From Piliocolobus tephrosceles (Eukaryota; Chordata; Mammalia; Primates; Cercopithecidae): a stretch of DNA of 64,000 bases. This document shows positions 46,561-59,385 of this stretch, one piece after another. The number at the start of each line of letters is the position of its first letter. The stretch's first letter is position 1. The translations under genes and the position numbers were made by a program. Location of the stretch: the NCBI RefSeq assembly GCF_002776525.5, contig NC_045436.1, positions 53,911,254 to 53,975,253 on the forward strand, in the 5' to 3' direction. The notes below the pieces were generated by a model. The model had not been told where the DNA came from and searched no databases. It was given only the letters and a program-made list of their open reading frames with translations.

Positions 46561-48599
46561 TTACCATGTATTAAATTTGGAGTTTGATAGAAACATAACT
46601 TATGTTATACTTTTGGCCAGTTTGTTTCATATCTTTCAAAATAAAAAATTCTTAAACTTTTTATAAGTATAAATGCATGGTTTAGTCCAATCGGTTAAAA
46701 AAAAAAAAGTCTTAATATAAATGCCTGCCCCTTGGAAAATAATTTTACGGAAAAAAGGAGCATTGAAAAAATACATAGTGCAAAATCAAAACTTTCAAAT
46801 GACGGTTTTCTGATAGTAACTGTGTTATCTTCACAGTTAGCAGATATACAACGTTTCAATACCTAGAGTTAAACACACATGAGGCTAAACCCCTGGAGAT
46901 GGTTGTTAACTCCGAATTTTAATATGATATCAGAATTATTGAGAGTGGCTAGTGCCACACTATGAAGAAAAAATACTCTTCTTAATTTATGAAGCCCTTG
47001 AGGGTTGGGATATCAAATTTTATCCCACAATTTCAACAATGTCCAGCTGGCACATAGTATGCCCTCAATTGTATTTTGTTACTATAGTGCAAATCTATAA
47101 ATATTGTCATGTTTAACATAAAAATGACTATGAAAATGAACTAAAAATCATGGAGGAATTGTATTGATAAATATTTCTTACAGCTATTGGTGAAAAACTT
47201 TAGGCAGGTGTAACAGAAAGCTTTCTGTTCTAATCTAACCAAGAGTCTTTTTCTTGTGATATCCAAATTTTGTTGATATTCTTTTTTATTTCCCACATTT
47301 TATTTCTCACATTAAATGATTTAAACATATAATGTAATTATCTTGAAACAGAACATTTACAACAGTTATTGGTAAAAGTTCTGGGTCTGTTTTTGTAAAT
47401 CCTCAACGAATAAATAGAACAACATTATCAATATTATTCTTACACAGATTATACTTGCTCCTAATTTGCTCTTCAAAATACCTTCCTCACCAGGTATATT
47501 GCTGCAGAAAAGTTTTATTTTGTTTTGCTTTGTTTTGCTCCATACATAACCCTGCATATCCATGGCCTTGATCTGTAACAGGGCTATTCAGTCTCTTAAA
47601 TGCTGACTTGTTTTATGTTTCCTCTAAGACAATAATTATAATTTCAAACTTGAAATCTCATTTAAAATCAGATTGCCTTCTTCTCCGCGTGCTCAAGATA
47701 TACAGAAATAAGGCTGTCATGATACTATCGGAGTAATCTCTTCACAATATCTCTTCTTGCATATCTTTTTAGCTCACGGTCGTATTATGTGCACAATTGT
47801 TTGCGTTATGTCTTTTAATTGTTTTTTATTTTCTTCATGTATATAATGTTCACTAGACATAATTATTCTAAAAATGGTAGTCTTAATCTCACTGTCTTTC
47901 CACTAAACACTATAAAACGAGCATCTTGAGTAGTCTATTTAAATCAATATACTTCACTATAAGAATCCCTTAAAAGCGCAAATAAAATTCATATTAATAT
48001 TTATGTGTGTCAAATATTTGGTAAAATTTAATAAAAGTCAGGATAAAAGTAACAGTCATAAAGTAAGGTGCTCTAACACCTCCACAGATTTTTTTTTTTT
48101 ATTTGCAGATTTATATAGCAGTGAAATCAGATGGGCAAACAGTCAATATAAACATATTTTATTGCACTGTCTGTTTTCACCAGATTTGTTGCTTGACAAC
48201 ATTTTTATTTACTGATAGCACTAAAAATGAAATGGATAAATGGAATGTGAAAGTATTTTTAACAAGTCTTGTTGGCTTATATAACATTTGGAATTTTAAA
48301 ATTGCCTTATTTTATGAGTTCTAAGATCAAACTTTCCCAACAGCATTATAAATACACAGCAAAAAATTTTATATGATGTCACAGAAATGAATAAATGTCA
48401 TGTTTATTGAAAGACAGTAGCAGAATGTAATAATTTCAGAGTATAATATTTCTTAAAATTTTTTGATAGTGTTTTATATGTGAACTTTGACCTTATATAA
48501 TTATATTTATAGCTTTATAAAATATTTTGGATTTTCTTATTTAACAATTTACAATGACAGTTTAAAAATATTTGCTTATTATTAAGTCTCTTTAATTGT
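46561..48599. other. Unassigned AT-rich sequence
   Basis: No gene or repeat that I can support. Short frames at 48003-48324 have no motifs. Confidence 0.5.
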
Positions 48600-48800
48600 A
48601 CCAAGGCTTTATAAGATAATTTATAAAAATTGACTCAATTTGTCATACCCATTCTGTAAGACAGACATCTTAATTTTACACTTGTAACATGTGAAATTTA
48701 GAACTATTTTAACTTGGCCATGATCATACGACTAACAAATTGACAGTGCCAGAATTCATAATTTACACTGAGTTCTGTCTGTTTTCATAACTTTAAGCTG
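48600..48800 (-). repeat. MIR (antisense)
   Basis: 'cccattctgtaagacagaca', 'aacttggccatgatcatacg', 'actaacaaattgacagtgcc' and 'agaattcataatttacactg' follow the antisense MIR core (complement of GCCACTTACTAGCTGTGTGACC and flanks). Confidence 0.7.
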
Positions 48801-50071
48801 TTTTCTACTTTGAATTACTTATGATCAAAAAATTTCCTCCAAAATTAGTGTTTAAAACTTTACTTAAAATAGGGAATTATAATAATGATTAATACTACTT
48901 AAAGATCACATTTTTTTTACATGTTTCAAAAAATAATTCCTAGGTATCTTTATTCTGGTCACCTATATGCAATGGAACGAGGAGTTCAAAATAGCATTGC
49001 TGAAAAATGCTCTCTAGAAAAATATATTTTCATGGCACCTCTTTAAGACTTTCCAATAAACTAATAAGTGAAAGAATTTTAGGAACTTTTTTTAAATAAA
49101 GAGAATAAAAAACATGGTAAGCCTTTGGCTGGTTAAAATATAGTTGATGTATTACTGGCTGTGTAAGAAGATCTTTGCCTTTCCTTTTATCCCTTTCTGT
49201 CTTACAACAGAGGATCTAGGTAAAGGAAAAATCTCAGACCTGGCAATATTCTTCACACCAGCTAAATAAAGATAAAGGAAGAATTTGCTAAATGTATTTT
49301 CTTAAGAAGAATATAAAATATAAAGAAATGTAATAAGAATGTATTTAACCTAGAACCATCAACAAAATGGTTTGAAGACAAAATAACCTAAGGGCTCCAT
49401 GTGGTGTATTTTCTAATGATCATATAACAGTTTGGTTGAGCTCCAATTTTAAATAGTATTACAAGTAATGAAGCATAATAATTAGGTAGTTATGAAAAAA
49501 TATGGAATAAATATGATTAATGCTCCCTGATAATTATATTAATTATAGCTATATATAGAAGAATGTATCATGAATAATTTTCAGACAAATTGCTAAAAAG
49601 AGAACATAGACAAAATTTTCCAAAATTTGGGGTGAGAATGTGGAACAGTAGTCCAGATTTTTAAGATTACTCCATTTTTCAATTTTTGAGAGCCTTCAAA
49701 ATACCTTTTTTAAATAAGATAATGAAGGAGAAGCATAGTATATTGTAGAGTAAGAGAAAACAGAACAACAACAACAAAAAAGACTGACCTTAGTTCCTTT
49801 TGTCACCCCAAAACATAAGTAACTTATTTATATGTAAGGAAAAGTATTTAGATGTATCCACTATCCTTGGTATTGCAGTTAAGATACAAGGCAGATAATA
49901 AGGGTACTTAATACTCACACCCTAAAAAGACCTGTTAAGCAGCCTCCAAATAATAGAACAGTCTGCCCCCGAGCACTGCCTTATCCATGCTTATAAAAAG
50001 CAGAAGAGGCCCTCCCATCTTTATCCACTGCTACACCAACTTCCCATCCATTCCTCCCCAAACACATCAGA
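48801..50071. other. Unassigned AT-rich sequence
   Basis: The last 150 bases (from 49940) are GC-richer but not recognised. No feature supported. Confidence 0.5.
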
Positions 50072-50096
50072 ACCACCACCACCACCACCACCACCA
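50072..50096. repeat. (ACC)8 trinucleotide repeat
   Basis: Eight uninterrupted ACC units in otherwise unique sequence. Confidence 0.95.
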
Positions 50097-51979
50097 ACAA
50101 AGATTGTGCTGAGTGACTTGAAGAAAATATAGGATATTTATTACATAGGAATTATTGTAAAATGATAACTATGATACTGCTTAATCATGGAACTTCCCAG
50201 TTTATCATCAATAAGCACAGGAAGAAACTCCCCTATGGAAAATTTTGTTTAGGGAACAGTGGGGAACAACATTAGCCCATAATTGAGTTTCTGTATAATC
50301 TTGTTTTGCACCCTAGTCACATGTGCTGCACTCCCCTATAGGCAACGCACAACATCTAGAGAAGCAACAATATTAGGAAATTCACTTTCATCAGAAAGTG
50401 AAACTGACTACAATGGATATGGGATAAGGGCATCTTCCTTGAGCAAGGTATAACTGCTTATGTATGCAAGAGGATCTTTGTATTCTCTTTACCCCTTTGT
50501 GCCCCACACGATGGAATCTGGGTGGATCTGGTGTCTCAGGGTCAGTTAAGGGTTCTCTCCTCCGTTTCTGCAATGGCTGTGCTATGAAAATGAGAGTAAA
50601 TAAACTCTGAACTGGATCTGAGATTAGAGTTTTAAAGCAGATTGGACTAAGTTTTCATAAACAATAATCAGAAGATAACAGAATTTAAGTATTAAGAGAA
50701 CAAAGTCTTGGTGTAAATCAAAGGTTTGAAATAGCACAGGCACAGGGCAATTGTTGGAAAACAGCATTTTCAGCTGAAACTACCTAACAAACTATTAAGT
50801 TTATTTATCAAGTTTATCAATTAACTATCTAAGCTGATTATGTATATTTTGCCATTTCAGAATTCTTGGGTAGATGTTTTTATTGAGCAGAGATGGCTCA
50901 AAATTTTCTGTGAATATCACATGTGTCTGTACTCACATAAAAATGAATATTAGCAGTTATTCTCTTATATCTGAAGATAAAATTCTCCTTGTTTTACAGT
51001 AGAACTTTTTTTTAGCTCAAATAGTACGTTGGCTTTAGCTGTTTAAATAAAATATACCATTTCTGTAAATGGTAAAATGTATGGAAAACTGTTGATATTT
51101 CACATAGAAGATAATTCACTTCAACTTCGTGGTGTTTTTATAGCTAAAATTTTAAATGGATATTACATTGCTCTTTGTTGAATTTATGTTTGAAGCAATA
51201 TTTTGTGAAAATTATTTCCAGTTGTGAATTATTCTGTCTGCACAACTTGCTTCCAATTATTTGCAATCAAGTTTATTGAATTGCTAAACTATCTAGATAT
51301 GTTATGTTTGATTGTATCTAGACGTTGTCTTTGTATATAAAAAAAAATTGTTTTGTATTACTTACAGTTTTCCCAAGAACAGACAGTAGCATTTACAAGA
51401 TATATATGAAATAATATAAGGCAAAGTTACAAGCACTAAGTTATCTTAGACATTTTACTATCCTCAAGACATCTTATTTGTGATTCACTGTTTTCATTAA
51501 GTTCTCTTTCCAACAATAGTGTTTAAGTTTAATGCCATTTATTTTTACTTCTATCTGCTCTGAAGGAATTCAGTTCTGTTGGTATCTAGCATGTAGGCAT
51601 CTGACAGTTTTGTTTCAACTTTAAAGTTTTTTTTTTTTTTTTTTTCAGTTCCATCCTGACAAAAAGTAAACATAAATATATTTTATTACCCAGATCATTT
51701 AACGAAAAAAGGAAAAATCTACATAATATGCAGAAATGTCAGTGTAACAATTGTGTTCTATATGAAATCATTAGAATAAACTTTTCACTACACAAAACAA
51801 ATTTTCCTCTATTTATTTATAAAAGTGGAGTACTAGACTGAGAAATTTTCCACAGCTTTGTTAAATAATAAGTTGAAAATATTTTTGCTTCAGACATTTA
51901 GTTTCTCTGTACAATATTTAAACAATTATATTTCCTATATATTAGAAGAAATGAGCCATATTAAAATGCATCATTAAAA
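50097..51979. other. Unassigned sequence, possible old LTR at 50200-50660
   Basis: Between 50200 and 50660 the sequence is less AT-rich and contains LTR-like words (for example 'cttccttgagcaaggtataa' and 'ctctttacccctttgtgccc'), but I cannot match it to a family or find borders. A 60-codon minus-strand frame here has no motif. A T17 run lies at about 51629-51645. Confidence 0.35.
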
Positions 51980-52266
51980 GAATGTACATTTAGGCCGGGG
52001 ACAGTGGCTTATGCCTGTAATCCCAGCATTTTGGTTGGCCAAGGCAGGTGGATCATGAGGTCAGGAATTGGGGACTAGCTTGGCCAACATGGTGAAACCC
52101 TGTCTTTACTAAAGGTAAGAAATTAGCCAGGCATAGTGGTGCACACCTGTAATCTCAGATACTCAGGAGCCGGAGGCAGGAGAATTGTTGATACCCAGGA
52201 GGCGGAGGTTGCAGTGAGCCGAGATGGCGCCACTGCACTCCAGCCTGGGCAATAGAGCAAGACTCT

Positions 52267-52299
<33 letters not shown>

Positions 52300-52315
52300 G
52301 AGAGAACATACATTT
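51980..52315 (+). mobile_element. Alu (AluS-like) with target duplication
   Basis: The body starts GGCCGGGGACAGTGGCTTAT at 51993 and ends with an A-run of 27 followed by GAGAGA. An imperfect duplication, GAATGTACATTT at 51980 and GAACATACATTT at 52304, brackets it. The right arm is intact to 'cactgcactccagcctgggc'. Confidence 0.93.
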
Positions 52316-53097
52316 CAATTTATCATCACAATATACTTAAGGAAAAAAGTGTGCTGTTTTGCAATTAACAGCACCCCCACACAATTCCATGTATGTTAAT
52401 ATCTTGTAAATCTCAATATAATTTAAAAAGGTAACTGAGATAGATTAATTACTATAAAAATAAATTATATTCAAAAATTAGAATGATACACTCAGGTCTC
52501 AGTATCTACTTTTTGTGTTCATTTCTTAATTCCCATTTGGAAGTATAGGAAACAATAAGAAGGGATTACCAATTTCACCAGACTCCATCAAATTCTCATT
52601 GTTACAACTGTTTCAGAGGGCGCAGATACTCTGAGTTGCTGACTCAAAAGACACACCCTAAGTTCTTCCTTTATAGCAGAAACTTGATTTTCTTAAGAGG
52701 CCAGTGTGCTCAAAAGCAGGAAATAGCTCATGATTTCTAATCACTGAATTGTTTTCAGCTCATTTGCTATATCCTGGCCACTGGATTTACAAGAATCTAT
52801 GCTGGGAGGACCTGGGGAGGACTTTGCTTTCCTGGTAAAATAAATTGAAGCTCTCTTCACTGTTTTACTTTCTTAAAGTGCATATTTACTATAGTTACAA
52901 AAACCATAGAGTTACCATACAAAATCATGGTGAAAATCAAAAGTCAATATAATTAAGGTGGCAGAGTGTTCACACAGAATGGACCGGGGTTCTTTGATGA
53001 CTTCATTACAATTTCAACTTTAAAAAAAAAGTGATCAAATGTGATCTTGATTGCCATGAAACTAGATAAAAAGTGATAACTACAAGGAAAAAGCAAT
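52316..53097. other. Unassigned sequence
   Basis: No gene or repeat recognised. The part from 52550 to 52860 is less AT-rich and could be conserved unique DNA. Confidence 0.45.
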
Positions 53098-53540
53098 ACT
53101 TACTAGGATTGAATTGTGTCCCTCCCCAGCAAAACATTATGTTGGACTACTAACCACCAGTACCTCAGAATGTGACTTTATTTGAAGATAGGATTTTTAC
53201 AGAGGTAAGAGAGTTAAAATGATGTCAACAGGGTGGGTCCTAATTTAATATGACTGCTGTTTTTTTTTTTTTAAAATGGGGAACATTTGGACGCAGACAC
53301 AGACAAGCACACAGGCAGAATACCATGTAAAGAGTGGAGTTGTGCTGCCACAAGCAAAGGACCTACCAGAAGCTAAGAGAAGCCTGAACATATCCTTCCC
53401 CAGAATCTTCAGAGAAACCATGGACTTACTGATGTCTTCATTTCAGATTTCTGGCCTCCAGAACTGTGAGACAACAAATTTATTTTCTTCTAAGGACCCA
53501 GTTTGTGTTAACTTGTTACAGCAAGAAAGTAATATGATAT
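53098..53540 (+). mobile_element. MaLR (MLT-type) LTR
   Basis: The order 'attgaattgtgtccctcccc', 'ccagtacctcagaatgtgac', 'agggtgggtcctaatttaat', 'ggcctccagaactgtgagac' and 'gacccagtttgtgttaactt' is that of an ERVL-MaLR LTR read in sense. Borders are approximate because the terminal bases are diverged. The 91-codon frame at 53276-53551 lies within the LTR and is not a gene. Confidence 0.8.
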
Positions 53541-54964
53541 TTAAGTTTTAAAAATGAAGTATTTTTTTTTAATTTTATCACTTGCTGAGTAAAATGAGAA
53601 GATTTTAAAACAAACCTTACCTGTAAAAAGTATTTAGTTGAGCTCATTATTCTATATATAATGAGGGCAATAAATGTAATAGACTTTCTAAAATGAGGCT
53701 AATATTAATTCTTATTCTTGGAGAAAGTCTGCAATAGAAAATCAGCATTTATTTGTTCATTGGATTCCCATAGACTTAGGTAGCAATAAAATATCTTTAA
53801 ATTTCAGTCTATTCACAGTGCACCCTTCAGATCAGTTTACTTTGATGTCTTTATAATGCAATCATCCAATCTATTCTCAATCCATGCTTTCTTATTCATT
53901 CAGCATAACAATATCATATGATTTATCTTTTGAATAAGGTGATGTTTTTCTCAAACTGTATATGATTCATAAATTGCTTTCTTCGGCAGAGGGAAATGTG
54001 AGCTCATTTCCTGCCAAACAAAGTAACTGCATAAGAAGGGAAGAAACGTATTAAGATGGTGCAAGTTTTATCTTTTTATAGAAAGGAATATGGTGTTAAA
54101 GTCATTTTTGTAATGAAAGCTGAAAAGGCAAAGGTCTAATGTTCATCTATTCAAAGATAATAGGCTAAAAGTTAAACATTTAAAGAATGGAGACATTCTC
54201 TTCTGCACAACCCTAGCTAGAATAAATTCTAGATGAGTTTTACAACAAATCGTATAATTCTACATAAATCAAAATTTTGTAGGCATAGAATTTTGTTAAG
54301 TGAGGTTTCTTGAAGTGAACAATTCTATTATATAATATAATAGAATTATAAACAAGGCATATTAAATGATTAGATATCCTTGCCGATGCCTTATTGAATG
54401 GCAATCACTTAAGGAAAAGGTACATCATCAGATGAGATATTTTCCTAAATCAAGGTGACCAAAGCAATAATTATATTCGTAAAATTATGGATTTTACTAA
54501 TTGCTCTATGCTCTTTCTGTTTGAAAGAATGAAAATCAATGAATCCTCCACAGATTTTCACTTCCGTTACAAATTTTCTGTGCTTTGCACAATATACCCC
54601 TCTGAGAATTCAGAAAATGAGCACGTTAAAAACAAGAAAACTTATATAACCTCGCCAGTGCTGAGTTCCTCGAAGTTCTTCCACTAAGAAATACTTATTT
54701 TAATAGATCACTAATATAAATACTATTTATTTTCTGAATGATGAGACTGTAAAATATAAAACTTTAAGAAATTAAAATCTAGTAAATGTCTTTTTTTTTT
54801 TTTTGACAGATCTTTCCCATTAAATGGATTTCCAGGAAAAACTTAATATTGCATATGTATTTCAGTGGGCAAATCCTTGAATAGATGTAATAGACAAGAT
54901 TTAGCCTTTGGGCTGTAGCTTGTCCACCCCTATTCATTCTAGACTATTAAGTTCTATGGGCTTG
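53541..54964. other. Unassigned AT-rich sequence
   Basis: No feature that I can support. The 66-codon frame at 54487-54687 has no motif. Confidence 0.5.
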
Positions 54965-55357
54965 ATAGCTGATATATTTTTGGTTTTGGTCCCTGTCCAA
55001 ATTTCATGTAGAATTGTAATCCCCATTGTTAAAGGAGGGGCCTTGTAGAAGGTGATTGGACTGTGGGCAGATTTCCCCCTTTGCTTTTCTCGTGACAGTG
55101 AGTGAGTTCTCATGAGATCTGGTTGTTTAAATTTGTGTGGCACCTCCCCCTTCTCTCTCTTCCTCCTGCTGCAGTCATGTAATACATGATTCCTTCCTCT
55201 TGGCCTTCTGCCATGATTGTAAGTTTCCTGAGGCCTTGCTCACCATGCTTCCTGTACAGCCTGCAGAACTGTAAGCCAATTAAACCTCTTTTCTTCATAA
55301 ATTATCCAGACTCAGGTAGTGCTTTATAGTAATGTGAGAATGAACTAATAGTATAGC
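54965..55357 (+). mobile_element. MST/THE1-like solo LTR with 5-bp duplication
   Basis: The LTR body is 54970-55352. It starts TGATATATTTTTGGTTTTGG, and contains 'gttctcatgagatctggttg', 'ttctgccatgattgtaagtt' and 'gccaattaaacctcttttct', the signature order of MST/THE1 LTRs. The 5-bp duplication ATAGC is perfect (54965-54969 and 55353-55357). The expected CA terminus reads GT here, probably by mutation. The two minus-strand frames here (69 and 62 codons) are not genes. Confidence 0.88.
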
Positions 55358-55869
55358 CTATTTACTTGTTTCTTTGTGAAAAGAATAGGGTGTTCTTGCA
55401 TTCAAGCTTAGGTCTCTTGAGCCTAAAGTTAATGTCGTTTTAGGAAGGACAAACAAGGAAAATACGAGAAGTATAATATGGCATAATACATAAATCTATA
55501 TTCAAATCTTTAGTGTTCAATGTCATGCTATTGAACCATACAGTGTGGTTTAGTGAATTATATTTATGCTTCCCCTTATCTTTGCTTGCATAAGATCTAT
55601 TATTTTATCTTCTTAATATACATGCATTCTCCTGACTTTATTAAAAGTAAAATAATATACGGTGCGAAGGAAAACAAAAGAAAAAGAAAGCTAATTTGGG
55701 AGTTTACTATCAGCATATTTTAAATTATGTAAAAGAGATATTTATTACATGTTAGAAAAAACTGTGAGAAAAAATACATAAATTAGAAACTGTGAATCAT
55801 CTGTATTTTTCTGCGACTTAACACTTTTACTCAACCTTATGTTTTGAGAGTAATCCAAGTTGAAGGCTG
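55358..55869. other. Unassigned AT-rich sequence
   Basis: No recognisable feature. Confidence 0.5.
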
Positions 55870-56160
55870 CAGTATGTTCATTTTCATTCTTATGTAGTAC
55901 TCCAGTTTTCTAATATTATTTATTCTTTTCTTGTCTGTTGATAGAAACAAATGTTGTTCCCATTTCAGGCTATAATATATAATACTTCTATGAACATTTT
56001 GTACACGGATTCTGGTATACCTGTGTGGACGTTACTCACATATGTACTTAATAATGAGATTTTAGGAAATTTATACACATCCTTGACTCTACTGGAAATA
56101 ATTTAAATTAAATGTTTCCCATAGATATATGAAGTTATACTCCCAAGGTCAGCGAATGGA
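55870..56160 (-). mobile_element. Old L1M fragment (antisense)
   Basis: 'tgtagtactccagttttcta', 'tgttgatagaaacaaatgtt', 'acttctatgaacattttgta' and 'atacctgtgtggacgttact' follow the complement of the L1 ORF2 C-terminal region at high divergence. Confidence 0.6.
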
Positions 56161-56221
56161 TGATGAATGTCTTTTTTTTTCTCTTCTCTCTCTCTCCCCA
56201 ATTTAATTATCATTTTTGTAG

Positions 56222-56345
56222 CATTTTCTAAGTTCCAGGCACAGTTGTACATATAGATCTTACAAGCTTAATTTATCTCAGAAATGTCACAATGAAATAT
56301 ACATTGTTATAAACTCTTTGCATACAGGAAGTAGAAAAGGGAAAT
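56222..56345 (-). repeat. Possible MIR (antisense)
   Basis: 'ttctaagttccaggcacagt', then 'cttacaagcttaatttatct', then 'acaggaagtagaaaagggaa' resemble antisense MIR. Weak. Confidence 0.4.
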
Positions 56346-56624
56346 AGAATTTCGATGAGGAGATTGTGTTCAGCAATATATCAGTTCCTGCCTCTAGGCC
56401 CTGGAAGATGGAGTCGGAAAAGAGTTCCTTGGCTTTATAAGCAAACTATGGTGGTTTTTGTTAGAGCCTTTTCATGAAAGCTTAAGAGATTACCAGGGAC
56501 TAAAGAGAGAATGGAAGAGAAGAATGTGAGCTATACAGGTGACACTTTGAATACGTTTGGTTTGGGGAAAGCAGAACAGAGTGTGAAGATGGACTTGAAA
56601 AAGAAAGGATAGATGTCTCCCTCT

Positions 56625-57798
56625 TAGTTAAGGTATGATTTACATATAATTTTTTTAAATATGTCAGTAAGTGACTTTATATATCACATTTCTTTTTATC
56701 AGTGAATGATATGCTATTGTATGGATGCACCACAATTTTGTTTATCCATTTACATGTCGGAGGACATCTTCACTGTTTCCAGTTTTGGTCGATTATGAAA
56801 AAGTCATTGCATATGTTCATGGGAAGTTTTTTTGTGTGTGAGCATAAGTTTTCAAACCAATTGGGTAAATACCTAGAAGTATGATTGTAGGATCATGGGG
56901 GTAATACCATGATTAGCTTTGGAAGAAGCTGCCAGGCTTTCAAAGGATTTCTATCAGGAATTAACAAGAGCTCTTGTTGCTTCGATTCTCCCTGGCATTC
57001 AGTTTGTCAGTTTTTTGGATTTTAGTCATTCTATTGGATTTGTGGTAATATCTCATTGTTGTTTTAATTTGCAAATATTTAATTCCCTAATATAAAAGAA
57101 TGAACATATTTTTTATATTATTTGACATACATGTATTATTTAGTGAGAAGTATCTTTCAGAACTTTTGCTTATTTTTTCATTGGGTTGTGCATTTTCTTA
57201 TTGTTGAATTTTAGTTGTTCTTTGTATATTTTGGATACAAGGCCTCTATCAGATATGTGTTTTTCAAGCATTTTGGCCTTTGGCCCAATCTGTAGCTTCT
57301 CTTTTTATTTCCTTAACATTACTTTTGGCAGACTTTTAGTTGAATTTAATTTACCATTTTTTTTTTTTCATGAATTGTACATTTGATGCTGTATATAGTA
57401 ACTAGTTGCCAAGTGACTCAAGGTCACTTAGATTTTATTTTATATTATTTTTAGAAGTTTTATAGTTTTGCATTTTATATTATTAGGTTTATGATCTATT
57501 TTAAGTTAACGTTTTAAAAGATATAGGCCTGCATATAGACTCTGGTTTTTGTTTTGTTTTACTTTCGATTACTTGCATTTTTTTTTTTTTTTTGTATATG
57601 AACATTCATTTGTTCAAACACCCTTTGTTAAAAAGACTATTCTTTTTCCATTGAATTGCCTTTGCTCCTCTTTCAAAAATCGGACTATATTTGTTTGTAT
57701 CTATTTCTGCTCTGACTACTGTTCTATCGATTGATATCTACTATTTCACCAATAGCATGCATTCTTGATTTTCATAACTTTATAGCAAGTCCTGAACT
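56625..57798 (-). mobile_element. Old L1M (antisense), left of LTR
   Basis: 'gaatgatatgctattgtatg', 'acctagaagtatgattgtag', 'ggtaatatctcattgttgtt', 'ggatacaaggcctctatcag' and 'cataactttatagcaagtcc' are the complement of an L1 ORF2 C-terminal half in the correct order. It is interrupted at GAACT by the LTR at 57799. No open frame is left. Confidence 0.8.
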
Positions 57799-58188
57799 TG
57801 ATATGGTTTGGCTGTGTCCCCTCCAAAAATTTCATCTTGAATTGTAATTCCCATAATGCCATAATCTCCACATGTCAAGGGAGAGACCAGGTGGAGGTAA
57901 TTGAATGATGGGGACAGTTTCCTCTATGCTGTTCTCATGATAGGAAGTGAGTTCTCATGAAATCTGGTGATTTTATAAGTGCTTTGGCAGTTCCTCCTGT
58001 GCTCATTCTCCTTCCTGCCACCTTGAAAAGAAGGTACCTTGTTTCCCCTTCTCCTTCACCATGATTGTAAGTTTTCTGAGGACTCCCAGCCATGCTGAAC
58101 TATGAGTCAATTAAACCCGTTTCCTTTATAAATTACCCAGTCTCGGGCAGTTCTTTATAGCTATACGAAAACTGACTAAAACAGAACT
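57794..58188 (+). mobile_element. MST-type MaLR solo LTR with perfect 5-bp duplication
   Basis: The LTR body is 57799-58183 (385 bases). It starts TGATATGGTTTGGCTGTGTC and ends ACTAAAACA, with correct TG...CA termini. Signature words are 'gaattgtaattcccataatg', 'gagttctcatgaaatctggt', 'caccatgattgtaagttttc' and 'ttataaattacccagtctcg'. GAACT flanks it perfectly at 57794-57798 and 58184-58188. It inserted into an older antisense L1M. Confidence 0.94.
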
Positions 58189-59010
58189 CAAGCAATGCCA
58201 GACTTTGAACTAACATTTCAACATTTAAACACATTTAGTTCATTCTGCTAAACATTTTCCAAATGCTCTCACTCAAAATATAAGATAGGTTCACCTGCTC
58301 TACATTCTTCTCAACATTTGTAAGGTCTTTTTCACTTTTAGACATTCTGATGGGTGTCTAATATTTTGCTGGGATTTAATGTGCATTCCTCTGTTGAAAC
58401 TGACATTTTTGGCAATCCTTTAATTAAGTTGTCTTTGTGATTTTCTTATTGGTTTTCAAGAGCTGGTAGTGTTTTCTGGATATGATTATTTTGTGATATA
58501 TGTGGGTAAAAATATCTTTTAAAGTCAATTTTAATTAAGTCTGATTTATTACTCTTTTATGGTTAACATTTTTTATATTCTCTTGTAAGATTATGATAAC
58601 ATTATACTATGCTTTCTCTAGAAGCTTGATTGGTTTAGTTTTTAAGTCTGTTAACATTTTGAATAATTTTTTATAAGGTATAGATCAAATTCTCATTTTG
58701 TATTTTCATTTTGGGTAGATAATTAACAAACTATCATTCATTAAGAATATTTTTATATTGAAATTCACTGTGACTTTGTTTGAAATGAGGTGAGTATATG
58801 TGTAGGTCTCTCTATTACATTCTGTTGGTCTATCTTTCTAACCCATAATAATAGGCACTATCTACATTATTGTCATTTAATAATAGATCATGAAATCTGT
58901 TGATGCAGGTCTTTTGATTTTACTTTTCTTCTCCAATGTTGCCTTGGTTTTTCTAGTTCTTTTGCACTTCTACATGAATTTAAGATTCAGATTATGCATA
59001 CATATACACT
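58189..59010 (-). mobile_element. Old L1M (antisense), right of LTR
   Basis: 'ctctacattcttctcaacat', 'gacattctgatgggtgtcta' and later 'cattctgttggtctatcttt', 'catgaatttaagattcagat' are complementary L1 ORF2 sequence. The order suggests this is partly a second L1M copy beginning near 58290, because it restarts from a more C-terminal point than where the left piece ended. Confidence 0.7.
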
Positions 59011-59164
59011 GATTTTCTGATGTCTGATGCTTTTATGTCATTTCAAGAAAGAACGCCCGGAAAAATGTAAACATGTTTTACATAAAATGCCATAGAATCC
59101 TCTAGATTTCTGATGCTTTATTATTTCAGTGCCCTTTCTTAACTTCCTTTTTCCCTTTCCAACT

Positions 59165-59385
59165 TTTTTTTTGGTTCAAGCGGTACATGCACAGGTTTGT
59201 TACATGGGCAAATTGTGTGTCGCAGCGTTTTGATGTACAGATAATTTTGTCAGCCATGTAATTGTCATAATGCTGGAGAAGTGGGTTTTCAATCCTCACT
59301 CCCCTCCCTCCCTCCACCCTCAAGTAGGCTCCAGCGTTATTTTTCCCTTATTTATGTCCACGTGTAATCAATGTCTTAACGTGTT
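59165..59385 (-). mobile_element. L1 3'-end fragment (L1PB/L1MA-like, antisense)
   Basis: 'ggttcaagcggtacatgcac', 'aggtttgttacatgggcaaa', 'tcactcccctccctccctcc' and 'accctcaagtaggctccagc' are the complement of an L1 3' UTR end. Strongly 5'-truncated (about 220 bases). Confidence 0.8.

Noticed and set aside
53276..53551. 91-codon plus-strand frame
   Set aside because: Lies within the MaLR LTR and has no retroviral or host domain.
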